The translations under genes were made by a program, and so were the position numbers. Below, piece by piece: positions 24,687-33,189 of a stretch of 64,000 nt of DNA (its first letter is position 1; each line of letters opens with the position of its first letter). The stretch lies in NCBI RefSeq assembly GCF_002795245.1, contig NZ_PGVG01000001.1, forward strand, positions 124,001 through 188,000, in the 5' to 3' direction. This stretch comes from Bradyrhizobium forestalis. GTDB taxonomy: Bacteria; Pseudomonadota; Alphaproteobacteria; Rhizobiales; Xanthobacteraceae. A model generated the notes under the pieces. It made no database searches and was not told the DNA's origin. It was given only the letters and a program-made list of their open reading frames with translations.

Positions 24687-25604
24687 TCAATGACGCGCCT
24701 GCGCGGGCGCGTCAACCGCGAGGCTGCTCTGCGCAATCTGCCGTGCAAGCTCGGCGACGCGCTCCACGGCGACGACGTCGGGCGAGGCGAGCCAGCTCGC
24801 GGTGAAGGTCAGCGGCGCGATCGCGAGATCGGTGTCGAGCAGTTGCAGCCGGCCATCGGCAAGCTCGTTCTCGACAATGGCGTCGGGGATCACGGCGATA
24901 CCCAGTCCCTCGACCGCCATATGGATGACCGTCGCCAGCGAGGCGGAGGCATGCAGGCGAATCGGCGGTAGTTCCGGCCGGTCGAACACCTCGCGCACGA
25001 CCTCATAGGGCTTGGTCTTGCGCGGGAAGGTGATGATCGGAAACCGCGCGAGCTCCGCCGGCGTCACCGGCCCCTTGCCGAGCCCCAGCGAGGGGCTTGC
25101 GAGGAAGCCGATCGGATAATCGGCGAGCACGCGGTTGTGCACGCCGGAAGCGGACAACGGCCCGACGACGAAGGCGAGCTCGATCTCCTGCGCGAGCAGG
25201 CGCGCGGTGAGGTTCGGCGTGATGTCGACCTCAATCTCCAGCGACAGATTCGGATAGACCTCGTTCACGCTCTTCACGAGCCGCGGCAGCCAGGTGTGCA
25301 CGATAGTCTCGGCGACCCCGAGCCGCATCACGCCGCGCATCGCCGACCGGTCGCCGATCTCCGCCATCATCGCAGCGCGCAGGCCGATCAGCTTCTCCGC
25401 ATAGACCATCATCTGCCGGCCGCTCGGTGTCGGTGAGGCGATGCGATGATCGCGGTTCAGGAGCTTCACGCCCATCTCGCGCTCGAGCTGGGCGATGCGC
25501 TGGGAGATCGCCGGCTGGGTGGTGTTGAGCCGTTGTGCGGCGCCACGGAAGCTGCCGAGCTTCACAACCCATAGGAACGTCTCGATCGACCTGAAGTCCA
25601 GCAT
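24687..25604 (-). CDS. LysR family transcriptional regulator
   Basis: A 305-residue LysR-type regulator. The N-terminal winged helix reads FLWVVKLGSFRGAAQRLNTTQPAISQRIAQLE (about 10-40), and the remainder is a periplasmic-binding-like effector domain. It is divergent from the DUF1445 gene, and carbamoylase and dehydrogenase genes follow on its own strand. A perfect palindrome with LysR spacing lies just upstream of its start, so it likely controls itself and the divergent gene in response to a pathway metabolite. Confidence 0.93.
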   Translation of the reverse strand: MLDFRSIETFLWVVKLGSFRGAAQRLNTTQPAISQRIAQLEREMGVKLLNRDHRIASPTPSGRQMMVYAEKLIGLRAAMMAEIGDRSAMRGVMRLGVAETIVHTWLPRLVKSVNEVYPNLSLEIEVDITPNLTARLLAQEIELAFVVGPLSASGVHNRVLADYPIGFLASPSLGLGKGPVTPAELARFPIITFPRKTKPYEVVREVFDRPELPPIRLHASASLATVIHMAVEGLGIAVIPDAIVENELADGRLQLLDTDLAIAPLTFTASWLASPDVVAVERVAELARQIAQSSLAVDAPAQARH

Positions 25605-25621
25605 TGGAAGGATTTTCCCAA

Positions 25622-25673
25622 TCGATAAATCAGATTTATCGAGATTGATTAGAAACGACGATTAGACTTTATA
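25622..25673. promoter_or_regulatory. LysR-type operator and promoter for the DUF1445 gene
   Basis: A perfect 9-base inverted repeat, TCGATAAAT at 25622-25630 and ATTTATCGA at 25634-25642, has a 3-base centre and satisfies the T-N11-A LysR rule. It starts 18 bases from the LysR start codon. Immediately downstream on the plus strand are TTGATT (25645-25650) and TTTATA (25668-25673) separated by 17 bases, a reasonable sigma-70 promoter for the DUF1445 gene. Confidence 0.6.
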
Positions 25674-25724
25674 GCACGCTTGGTGTTGGCTTGTCTTTGT
25701 CGAGTTTATAGGCAGGTCGATCAC

Positions 25725-26540
25725 ATGACTGTTTTGGTGGCAGCGCAGCAAACTGAAACGCCCGACACCCTTCCGAGCCGCAAGGCCCGGCTCGCCTACC
25801 GCGAGGGGCTGGTCGCCTCCACCGCCGGAGTCGCCCCCGGATACGTTCAGGGCAATCTGGCGATCCTGCCGGCCGAATATGCCGGCGCCTTTCACCGCTT
25901 CTGCCAGCTCAATCCCAAGCCATGCCCGATCATCGGCATGTCCGACGTCGGCAGTCCTTTCATCCCCGCGCTCGGCGCCGATCTCGACATCCGCACCGAC
26001 GTTCCGCGCTACCGCGTCTGGCGCGACGGCGAGGTCGTCGACGAGCCGACCGAGGTGACCAAGCATTGGCGCGACGATCTCGTCACCTTCGTGCTCGGTT
26101 GCTCCTTCTCGTTCGAAGAGGCTCTGCTCGACGAGGGCATGCCGATCCGCCACATCGAGCACAATGTGCGCGTGCCGATGTACCGCACCAACATCGCCTG
26201 CGGCGAAGCCGGCCCGTTCGCCGGTCCCATGGTGGTGTCGATGCGTCCGTTCAAGCCGGCCGATGCGATCCGCGCGGTGCAGATCACCTCGCGCTATCCC
26301 GCCGTGCACGGCGCGCCCGTGCATCTCGGCCATCCGCATCTGATCGGCATCAAGGACATTGCGAAGCCCGACTACGGCGATCCGGTGCCGGTCGCCGATG
26401 ACGAGATCCCGGTGTTCTGGGCCTGCGGGGTGACGCCGCAATCGGTGATCAACGCCGCGAAACTCCCGTTCGCGATCACGCATTCGCCCGGCTTGATGCT
26501 GGTGACGGATCTGAAGAACAAAGACATGGCCGTGATTTAG
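25725..26540 (+). CDS. DUF1445 family putative hydro-lyase (YcsI/D-glutamate cyclase-like)
   Basis: A 271-residue DUF1445 protein. The family hallmarks include [20 protein letters not shown] followed by [31 protein letters not shown] and [15 protein letters not shown]. One animal relative is a D-glutamate cyclase, forming 5-oxo-D-proline; bacterial members are annotated as putative hydro-lyases, so the reaction here is unproven. The ATG at 25725 gives the family's usual length. It is transcribed away from the LysR gene and towards a branched-chain-type ABC transporter, which begins 89 bases downstream. Confidence 0.88.
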   Translation: MTVLVAAQQTETPDTLPSRKARLAYREGLVASTAGVAPGYVQGNLAILPAEYAGAFHRFCQLNPKPCPIIGMSDVGSPFIPALGADLDIRTDVPRYRVWRDGEVVDEPTEVTKHWRDDLVTFVLGCSFSFEEALLDEGMPIRHIEHNVRVPMYRTNIACGEAGPFAGPMVVSMRPFKPADAIRAVQITSRYPAVHGAPVHLGHPHLIGIKDIAKPDYGDPVPVADDEIPVFWACGVTPQSVINAAKLPFAITHSPGLMLVTDLKNKDMAVI

Positions 26541-26629
26541 TAGGCAGCGTCTGCTGCTTCTTCAGGCTTTACCGCATCCATCAATCGCTTCATTCGATCA
26601 GCCGAAATTCAGTAACAGGGGACTTTGCC

Positions 26630-27874
26630 ATGACGATCACTCGCCGCGACGTGTTGTTGGGAGCCACCGCCACTGCCGCTCTCGTGCCGCTGGCAGCGCG
26701 CGCACAGACGTCGGAAGTCGTGATCGGCGTGATCTATCCGTTCTCCGGCGGCAGCGCGCAGCAGGGCGTCGACGCGCAGAAGGCCTATGAGACTGCGCTC
26801 GAAGTCATCAACAAGGACACCGATTTCGACCTGCCGCTGGCCAAGGGCGAAGGCCTGCCGGGTCTCGGCGGTGCGAAGATCCGCCTCGTGTTCGCCGACC
26901 ACCAGGCCGATCCGCAGAAGGGCCGCGCCGAGGCCGAGCGCCTGATCACGCAGGAGAAGGTCTGCGCCATCATCGGCACTTATCAGAGCGCGGTGGCCGT
27001 CACCGTCAGCCAGATTTGCGAACGCTATCAGGTCCCGTTCGTTTCCGCCGACAACTCCTCGCCGAGCCTGCACCGCCGCGGCCTGAAATATTACTTCCGC
27101 GCCGCGCCCCATGACGAGATGTACTCGGCCGCGATGTTCGACTTCTTCGACGCCATGAAGAAGAAGGGCACCAAGATCGAGACGCTGTCGCTGTTCCACG
27201 AGGACACCATCTTCGGCACCGACTCCGGCAATGCCCAGACCAAGATCGCCGGTGAGCGCGGCTACAAGATCGTCACCGACATCAAGTATCGCGCCAACTC
27301 GCCCTCGCTCTCGGCCGAGGTGCAGCAGCTCAAGACCGCCAATGCCGACGTGCTGATGCCGTCGAGCTACACCACCGACGGCATCCTCTTGGTCAAGACC
27401 ATGGCCGAGCTCGGCTACAAGCCGAATGCGATCGTGGCGCAGGACGCCGGCTTCTCCGAGAAGGCGCTCTATGATGCCGTCGGCGACAAGCTCGAAGGCG
27501 TGATCTCGCGCGGCACCTTCTCGCTCGACCTCGCGCAGAAGCGGCCGATGGTCGGCAAGATCAACGAGATGTTCAAGTCGCGCTCGGGCAAGGATTTCAA
27601 CGATCTCACCTCGCGCCAGTTCATGGGCCTGATCATCCTCGCCGACGCTATCAGCCGCGCCAAGTCGACCGACGGCGAGAAGATCCGCGATGCGCTGGCC
27701 GCGACCGACATTCCGGGCGAGAAGACCATCATGCCCTGGAAGCGAGTCAAGTTCGACGAGATGGGCCAGAACAACGACGCCGATCCGGTGCTGCTGCAAT
27801 ATGTCGGCGGCAAGTTCGTCACCATCTTCCCGCCGCAAGCCGCGATCGCCGAGGCGATCTGGCCGATGAAGTGA
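26630..27874 (+). CDS. Branched-chain-type ABC transporter substrate-binding protein
   Basis: A 414-residue periplasmic binding protein of the Leu/Ile/Val family. The N-terminus MTITRRDVLLGATATAALV followed by AARAQ looks like a Tat signal (twin arginine, then hydrophobic core, cleavage near residue 25). The mature part has the usual opening VVIGVIYPFSGGSAQQG and a conserved SADNSSPSL ligand-loop segment. This family also binds amides, urea and aromatic acids, so the ligand cannot be called. It is the first gene of a full livKHMGF-like set and follows DUF1445 on the same strand. Confidence 0.9.
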   Translation: MTITRRDVLLGATATAALVPLAARAQTSEVVIGVIYPFSGGSAQQGVDAQKAYETALEVINKDTDFDLPLAKGEGLPGLGGAKIRLVFADHQADPQKGRAEAERLITQEKVCAIIGTYQSAVAVTVSQICERYQVPFVSADNSSPSLHRRGLKYYFRAAPHDEMYSAAMFDFFDAMKKKGTKIETLSLFHEDTIFGTDSGNAQTKIAGERGYKIVTDIKYRANSPSLSAEVQQLKTANADVLMPSSYTTDGILLVKTMAELGYKPNAIVAQDAGFSEKALYDAVGDKLEGVISRGTFSLDLAQKRPMVGKINEMFKSRSGKDFNDLTSRQFMGLIILADAISRAKSTDGEKIRDALAATDIPGEKTIMPWKRVKFDEMGQNNDADPVLLQYVGGKFVTIFPPQAAIAEAIWPMK

Positions 27875-27897
27875 AGCGGCGACGGAGACAGTAATTC

Positions 27898-27995
27898 CCG
27901 TCCTCGTCCTGAGGGCGGGCGTAGCCCGCGTCTCGAAGGAGAGGGCGGGCCCATCCTTCGAGACGCGCGCTGCGGCGCGCTCCTCAGGATGAGGG
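27898..27995. repeat. Intergenic palindromic repeat, family F (TCCTGAGG type)
   Basis: Left part CGTCCTGAGGGCGGGCG with GTCTCGAAGGA, right part TCCTTCGAGACGCGCGCTG and CTCAGGATGAGG, forming nested inverted arms. It lies between the binding-protein and first permease genes and stops just short of the permease start. Confidence 0.75.
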
Positions 27996-28016
27996 CGGTG
28001 TGTGGGGGACGATGCA

Positions 28017-28895
28017 GTGACAGCCCAAGCCATTATCCAAAGTCTTGCGAGCGGCCTTCTGATGGGCCTGCTCTACGGACTGATTGCGGTCGGCCTCGCG
28101 CTGATCTTCGGCCTGATGGACGTCACGAACTTTGCCCATGGCGAGTTCCTGATGATCGCGATGTACCTGTCCTTCTTCCTGTTCGCGTTCTTCGCCATCG
28201 ACCCCTTGCTGTCGGCGCCACTGGTCGCCGCGGCACTGTTCGTGTTCGGCGCGGTGGTCTACTTGCTCATTGTACGCTTCGCCATGCGGGCCAAGGCCAA
28301 TGCCGGCATGGTGCAGATCTTCACGACCTTCGGTCTCGCCATCGTCATGCGTGGCCTCGCGCAGTACTTCTTCACGCCGGACTATCGCAGCATTCCGCAG
28401 TCCTGGCTCGGCGGCAAAACCATCTCGGTCGCCGGCATCTTCCTGCCGGAGCCGCAACTGGTTGGCGCGCTGGTCTCGATTGCGGCCTTTGCCGGTCTCT
28501 ACTTCTTCATCCATCGCACCGATTTCGGCCGCGCGCTGGAAGCCACCCGCGAAGATCCCGGCGCGGTGGCCCTCGTCGGCATCGACAAGAACCGCGTGTT
28601 CGCGTTCGGCTGGGGCCTGGGTGCCGCGCTGGTCGGTCTCGCCGGCGCGATCATGGCGGTGTTCTTCTACATCTATCCCGATGTCGGCGCGTCCTTCGCG
28701 CTGATCGCCTATGTCACGGTGGCGCTCGGCGGCTTCGGCAGCGTGTTCGGCGCCTTCGCCGGCGGCATCATCGTCGGCCTCGTCGAGGCAGTCACGGCCC
28801 TGGTGCTGCCACCGTCGCTGAAGTCGGTCGGCATCTACGCCGTCTATCTGCTGGTCGTCTTCATCCGGCCGCGCGGCCTGTTCGGGTCGATGTGA
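28017..28895 (+). CDS. Branched-chain-type ABC transporter permease (LivH-like)
   Basis: About 292 residues with eight or so membrane segments. The LivH family motif is seen as GLIAVGLALIFGLMDVTNFAHGEF, and the C-terminal TVALGGFGSVFGAFAGGIIVGLVE segment is also typical. The start is taken as the GTG at 28017 with GGGGGA upstream; a GTG at 28002 would add five residues next to the palindromic repeat. It overlaps the LivM-like start by one base (TGATG). Confidence 0.9.
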   Translation: MTAQAIIQSLASGLLMGLLYGLIAVGLALIFGLMDVTNFAHGEFLMIAMYLSFFLFAFFAIDPLLSAPLVAAALFVFGAVVYLLIVRFAMRAKANAGMVQIFTTFGLAIVMRGLAQYFFTPDYRSIPQSWLGGKTISVAGIFLPEPQLVGALVSIAAFAGLYFFIHRTDFGRALEATREDPGAVALVGIDKNRVFAFGWGLGAALVGLAGAIMAVFFYIYPDVGASFALIAYVTVALGGFGSVFGAFAGGIIVGLVEAVTALVLPPSLKSVGIYAVYLLVVFIRPRGLFGSM

Positions 28896-29878
28896 TGGAC
28901 AAGAATTTTGCCGCGCGGCGCCGCCGCGACCTCGTCATCGCCGCGGTGCTGGCCGGGCTTGCGGCGCTGGCGCCGCTGTTCATCAAGGACGTCTACGTCC
29001 AGAACATCCTGATTCTCACCTTGATGTATGCGGCGTTGTCGCAGAGCTGGAACATCCTGTCCGGCTATTGCGGGCAGATCTCGCTGGGCCACGCCCTCTA
29101 TTTCGGCATCGGCGCCTACACCACCGAACTGCTGTTCACCAAGTTCGGCGTGCTGCCCTGGTTCGGCATGCTCGGCGGCGGCGTGATTGCGGCCGTCATC
29201 GCGATGGGGCTCGGCTATCCCTTCTTCCGCCTGCGCGGCCATTACTTCGTGATCGCGACCATCGTCATCGCCGAGATCGGGCTGCTGCTGTTCCAGAACT
29301 GGGAGTGGGCGGGTGCTGCGATGGGCATCACCATTCCGATCCGCGGCGACAGCTGGCTGAAATTCCAGTTCCTGCGCACCAAGCTGCCATACTTCTATTT
29401 CGCGCTGGCGCTCTGCTGCCTCGCCTGGTTCGTCACCTGGTGGCTTGAGGACTCCAAATGGGGCTTCTGGTGGCGCGCGGTGAAGGACAATCCGGAAGCG
29501 GCCGAGAGCCTCGGCGTCGTCGTCTTCAACTCCAAGATGGGCGCGGCGGCCGTTTCAGCCTTCCTTGTCGCCATCGGCGGCGCCTTCTATGCGCAGTTTC
29601 TCGCCTATATCGATCCTGAAAGCGTGATGGGGTTCCAGTTCTCGCTGCTGATGGCACTGCCGGCGGTGCTCGGCGGCATCGGCACCCTCTGGGGGCCGGT
29701 GCTAGGCGCGGCTATCCTGATCCCGATGACGGAGCTGACGCGCTCCTATATCGGCGGCTCCGGACGCGGCGTCGATCTCATCGTCTATGGTGCGCTGATC
29801 GTGGCGATCTCGCTGGCCTTGCCGCGAGGCCTGGTGAGCCTGTTCTCCCGTGCAAAACCGAAGGGAGCCACACGATGA
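28895..29878 (+). CDS. Branched-chain-type ABC transporter permease (LivM-like)
   Basis: A 327-residue permease with the LivM signature WNILSGYCGQISLGHALYFGIGAY and a C-terminal PAVLGGIGTLWGPVLGAAIL segment. Its ATG overlaps the LivH-like stop by one base, and its stop overlaps the ATPase start (ATGA), consistent with translational coupling. The reading frame is open upstream across the LivH gene, but that portion is not coding-like. It forms the transmembrane channel with the LivH-like subunit. Confidence 0.9.
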   Translation: MDKNFAARRRRDLVIAAVLAGLAALAPLFIKDVYVQNILILTLMYAALSQSWNILSGYCGQISLGHALYFGIGAYTTELLFTKFGVLPWFGMLGGGVIAAVIAMGLGYPFFRLRGHYFVIATIVIAEIGLLLFQNWEWAGAAMGITIPIRGDSWLKFQFLRTKLPYFYFALALCCLAWFVTWWLEDSKWGFWWRAVKDNPEAAESLGVVVFNSKMGAAAVSAFLVAIGGAFYAQFLAYIDPESVMGFQFSLLMALPAVLGGIGTLWGPVLGAAILIPMTELTRSYIGGSGRGVDLIVYGALIVAISLALPRGLVSLFSRAKPKGATR

Positions 29879-30606
29879 GCGCGCTCCTCGAAACACGCGG
29901 CGTCTGGCAGCGCTTCGGCGGCCTCATCGCCAACAGCGACGTCTCGATCTCGGTTGGCCGCGGTGAGATCGTCGGCCTGATCGGCCCGAATGGCGCCGGC
30001 AAGTCGACGCTGTTCAATCTCATCGCCGGCGTCCTGCCGCCGACGCAAGGCTCGATCTGGTTCGACGGTGAGAATGTCACCCACATGCCGGCGGCCGAGC
30101 GCTGCCAGCGCGGGGTCGGGCGCACCTTCCAGGTCGTCAAGAGCTTCGAGACCATGACTGTTATCGACAACGTCATCGTCGGTGCGCTCGTGCGCAACAC
30201 CGTGATGCGCGAGGCCCGTCGCAAGGCGCATGAGGTGCTGGAATTCACCGGCCTTGCCGCGCGCGCCGACGTGCTCGCCAGCGACCTCGTGCCGGCCGAG
30301 AAGCGCCGGCTCGAAGTCGCGCGTGCGCTGGCGACCGAACCGAAGCTGCTGCTGCTCGACGAGGTCCTCACCGGCCTCACGCCGACCGAGGCGCAGACCG
30401 GCGTCGCGCTGGTGCGCAAGGTGCGCGATGCCGGCATCACCGTGCTGATGGTCGAGCACGTCATGGAGATCGTGATGCCGCTGGTCGACCGTGCCATCGT
30501 GCTCGACCTCGGCAAGGTGCTGGTCGAGGGCAAGCCCGCCGACGTCGTCCGCGATCCCAAGGTGATCAGCGCATATCTGGGAGATCGTCATGCTCAGCGC
30601 GCGTGA
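29875..30606 (+). CDS. Branched-chain-type ABC transporter ATPase (LivG-like) with divergent signature motif
   Basis: A 243-residue ATPase with Walker A GPNGAGKST (about 39-47), a Q-loop region in VGRTFQVVKSF, and Walker B LLLLDEVLTGL. The ABC signature is unusual: where LSGGQ is expected it reads LVPAEKRRLEVARAL, and Walker B ends DEV rather than DEP. The partner LivF-like ATPase has a canonical signature, so one of the two composite sites may be weak. It overlaps the previous gene by 4 bases and the next by 17. Confidence 0.9.
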   Translation: MSALLETRGVWQRFGGLIANSDVSISVGRGEIVGLIGPNGAGKSTLFNLIAGVLPPTQGSIWFDGENVTHMPAAERCQRGVGRTFQVVKSFETMTVIDNVIVGALVRNTVMREARRKAHEVLEFTGLAARADVLASDLVPAEKRRLEVARALATEPKLLLLDEVLTGLTPTEAQTGVALVRKVRDAGITVLMVEHVMEIVMPLVDRAIVLDLGKVLVEGKPADVVRDPKVISAYLGDRHAQRA

Positions 30607-31294
30607 AATCACGACGGCCTATCAGGGCCTCGTCGCGATCTCCGCGGTCTCGATCGAGGTCCAGAAGGGCGAGATCGTCTGCGTCGCCGGCGCCAACGGC
30701 GCGGGCAAGTCGACGCTGCTGAAATCCATCGCTGGCGCCGAGCGTCCGCGCTCGGGCACGGTGACGTTCGACGGCAAGCGCCTCGACGGCATGGCGCAGC
30801 ATCACATCACCGCAACAGGCATCGCCTATGTGCCGGAGAACCGCCGCCTGTTCCCGCGCCTGTCGGTGCGCGACAATCTTCGCCTTGGCAGCTATCTCTA
30901 CCGCGGCGAGGCGGATCGCGAGGGGCCGCTCGATCTCGTCTTCAACCTGTTTCCGCGGCTGTCCGAACGCCTGGAGCAGCGCGCCGAGACGCTAAGCGGC
31001 GGCGAGCAGCAGATGCTCGCCATCGGCCGCGCGCTGATGACGCGCCCGCGGCTGCTGATGCTGGACGAGCCGTCGCAGGGCATCATGCCGAAACTGGTCG
31101 ACGAAATCTTCCAGGCGGTGAAGCGCATCCGCGATGCCGGCATGACCGTGCTGATCGTCGAGCAGCGCATGGCCGAGTGCCTCGAGATCGCCGACCGCGC
31201 CTACATCCTGCAGACCGGCCGCGTGCTGATGCAGGGCCCGTCCGCGGAGATCAAGGGCAATCCCGACGTGAGGAAGGCGTATCTGGGGCTGTAG
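30590..31294 (+). CDS. Branched-chain-type ABC transporter ATPase (LivF-like)
   Basis: A 234-residue ATPase with Walker A GANGAGKST, canonical signature LSGGEQQMLAIGRAL, Walker B LLMLDEPSQG and switch histidine-region IVEQRMAECLEIADRAYIL, as in LivF. It completes the five-gene transporter, and its start overlaps the LivG-like gene by 17 bases. A palindromic repeat and a strand switch follow, marking the probable operon end. Confidence 0.92.
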   Translation: MLSAREITTAYQGLVAISAVSIEVQKGEIVCVAGANGAGKSTLLKSIAGAERPRSGTVTFDGKRLDGMAQHHITATGIAYVPENRRLFPRLSVRDNLRLGSYLYRGEADREGPLDLVFNLFPRLSERLEQRAETLSGGEQQMLAIGRALMTRPRLLMLDEPSQGIMPKLVDEIFQAVKRIRDAGMTVLIVEQRMAECLEIADRAYILQTGRVLMQGPSAEIKGNPDVRKAYLGL

Positions 31295-31332
31295 ACGCGA
31301 AGTGTGGGGCACGCGCGTCCAAGACGTTCGGT

Positions 31333-31431
31333 GTCATCGCCCGCGCAGGCGGGCGATCCAGTACTCCGAGACGCTGGAGGAATACTGAGAAGCCGCGGCG
31401 TACTGGATTCCCCGCTTTCGCGGGGAATGAC
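31333..31431. repeat. Intergenic palindromic repeat, family C (GTCATCGCCCGC type)
   Basis: Left GTCATCGCCCGCGCAGG with GCGATCCAGTACTCC, right GGCGTACTGGATTCCCCGC with GCGGGGAATGAC. Two further copies occur at 49368-49486 and 53165-53285. It separates the convergent ABC transporter and class II aldolase genes. Confidence 0.8.
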
Positions 31432-31475
31432 GGCGGTGGGTGAGGCGGCGCTCGTCCGTCTATGACGGCACGGCT

Positions 31476-32141
31476 CTAGTGCTCGTGCCCATGTTCCGGC
31501 AGCGTCACCCCGAACACCTTCACCAGATCCGTCACCTGCTCCGGTGACAAATATCGCGGGTTCATCCCGCGCAGCAGCAGATACAGCTTCGCCGTCTCCT
31601 CCAGCTCCTCCGTCGCGAACACGGCCGCTTCCAGCGTGTCGCCGGCGACGACGGGCCCGTGATTGGCAAGCAGCACGGATGAATACTTCCCCGCCAGTCC
31701 CTTGATCGCGTCCGCGACGGCGGGATCGCCGGGGCGGTAATAGGGCACGAGCGCGGTGGCGCCGCATTTCATCAGATAGTAGGCCGTCATGGGCGGCAGC
31801 GCGGCGCGCGGGTCGATCTCGGGGAGCATCGAGAGCGCGACCGAATGGGTGGAGTGTAGATGCACGATCGCCCGCGCACTCCCACGCGTGTCGTAGAGCG
31901 CCGTGTGCAGCGGAACTTCCTTGGTCGGCGCCTCGCCAGAGACCAGCCGGCCCCGGCTATCCAGCCGCGACAGCGTCGCGGGATCGAGGAAGCCGAGCGA
32001 GGCGTTGGTCGGCGTCACCAGCCAGCCGCCATCGTCCATCTTGACGCTGATATTGCCGGAGGAGCCCGGCGTCAGCCCGCGCTCGAACAGGGACCGTCCG
32101 AAGCGGCAGATATCCTCGCGCAGCCGTGTTTCATTGCTCAT
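31476..32141 (-). CDS. otnC: Class II aldolase family protein, probable 3-oxo-tetronate 4-phosphate decarboxylase
   Basis: About 221 residues of the class II aldolase/adducin family. The metal-binding histidines are in VHLHSTHSVAL and a third candidate in LLANHGPVVAG. Size and context match OtnC, which decarboxylates 3-oxo-tetronate 4-phosphate to dihydroxyacetone phosphate. The start ATG at 32141 is preferred over 32150 and 32165 because it gives the family's N-terminus. It is divergent from ltnD-otnI-otnK, so one control region can serve all four genes. Substrate epimer (L-threonate or D-erythronate) is inferred from the dehydrogenase. Confidence 0.82.
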   Translation of the reverse strand: MSNETRLREDICRFGRSLFERGLTPGSSGNISVKMDDGGWLVTPTNASLGFLDPATLSRLDSRGRLVSGEAPTKEVPLHTALYDTRGSARAIVHLHSTHSVALSMLPEIDPRAALPPMTAYYLMKCGATALVPYYRPGDPAVADAIKGLAGKYSSVLLANHGPVVAGDTLEAAVFATEELEETAKLYLLLRGMNPRYLSPEQVTDLVKVFGVTLPEHGHEH

Positions 32142-32168
32142 GGCCGTCATGCCTGCTTGTCTCACGCT

Positions 32169-32209
32169 TTGGCAGCGCGGCCAAGCCGTGTTATTCGGTT
32201 GCCAAGCCG
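32169..32209. promoter_or_regulatory. Candidate operator in the otnC-ltnD divergent region
   Basis: GCCAAGCCG occurs twice in direct orientation at 32180-32188 and 32201-32209, 21 bases apart (two helical turns). The first copy also forms the right arm of TTGGC-N6-GCCAA (32169-32184). The 115-base spacer has no regulator gene beside it, so the binding protein is unknown. Confidence 0.35.
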
Positions 32210-32256
32210 CGGCAAAGGGCGGCTATTCGGGAAACGTTCGCAAGGATCAGTTGCAT

Positions 32257-33174
32257 ATGTCCGCCTCCACGTCACAAAGTCAGCGTATCGCCGTCGTCGG
32301 GCTCGGCTCGATGGGATTCGGCATGGCGACCTCGCTGCAGCGCGCCGGCCATGCCGTCACCGGCTGCGACGTTTCGGCGGATGCCGTCGCGCGCTTCGTG
32401 AAGGATGGCGGCGCGGGGGCCAAGACCCCGGCCGAAGCGGCCAAGGAGGCCGATATCGTCGTCAGCGTCGTCGTCAATGCGGCGCAGACTGAAACCATCC
32501 TGTTCGGCAAGGATGGTGCCGCCGAGACCATGCCGAAGGACAGCGTCTTCATATCCTCGGCGACCATGGATCCCGACGTGGCGCGGCGCCTGGCCAAGCA
32601 GCTTGAGGCGACCGGCCGGCACTATCTGGACGCGCCGATCTCCGGCGGGGCGCAGCGCGCCGCGCAGGGCGAGTTGACGATCCTCGCCTCCGGCAGCCCG
32701 GCTGCCTTTGCAAAGGCACGGCCCGCGCTCGATGCCATGGCGGCGAAGCTTTACGAACTGGGTGACGCCGCTGGGCAGGGCGCCGCCTTCAAGATGATCA
32801 ACCAGCTGCTCGCGGGCGTGCACATCGCCGCCGCCAGCGAAGCGATGGCGTTCGCGGCCAAGCAGGGCCTCGACATCCGCAAGGTCTATGAGGTGATCAC
32901 CGCATCCGCCGGCAATTCCTGGATGTTCGAGAACCGCATGCCGCACGTGCTCGACGGCGATTACACGCCGCGCAGCGCGGTGGAGATCTTCGTCAAGGAC
33001 CTCGGCATCATCCAGGACATGGCGCGCAGCGCCAGATTCCCGGTGCCGGTCTCCGCCGCCGCGCTCCAGATGTTCCTGATGACGTCGGCCGCCGGCATGG
33101 GCCGCGATGACGACGCGTCGGTCGCGCGCATGTATGCGCAGGTCACCGGCGTCAAGCTTCCCGGCGACAAGTAA
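32257..33174 (+). CDS. ltnD: L-threonate dehydrogenase-like beta-hydroxyacid dehydrogenase
   Basis: A 305-residue 3-hydroxyisobutyrate dehydrogenase family enzyme. The NAD-binding motif is AVVGLGSMGFGMA, the substrate-binding segment DAPISGGAQRA, and the catalytic lysine is in FKMINQLLAGVH. Next to otnI and otnK it is best assigned as LtnD, which oxidises L-threonate at C2 to 2-oxo-tetronate; this specificity comes from context. The ATG at 32257 has AAGGA upstream. The frame is open further 5' through the divergent gene, but that part is not coding-like. otnI follows after 15 bases. Confidence 0.85.
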   Translation: MSASTSQSQRIAVVGLGSMGFGMATSLQRAGHAVTGCDVSADAVARFVKDGGAGAKTPAEAAKEADIVVSVVVNAAQTETILFGKDGAAETMPKDSVFISSATMDPDVARRLAKQLEATGRHYLDAPISGGAQRAAQGELTILASGSPAAFAKARPALDAMAAKLYELGDAAGQGAAFKMINQLLAGVHIAAASEAMAFAAKQGLDIRKVYEVITASAGNSWMFENRMPHVLDGDYTPRSAVEIFVKDLGIIQDMARSARFPVPVSAAALQMFLMTSAAGMGRDDDASVARMYAQVTGVKLPGDK

Positions 33175-33189
33175 GCAAGAGGAACTCTG

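Noticed and set aside
26543-26562. GCAGCGTCTGCTGC hairpin after the DUF1445 gene as a terminator
   Set aside because: The stem is only five to six pairs and the following T content is weak; the Liv-type operon probably has its own promoter but termination here is not supported.
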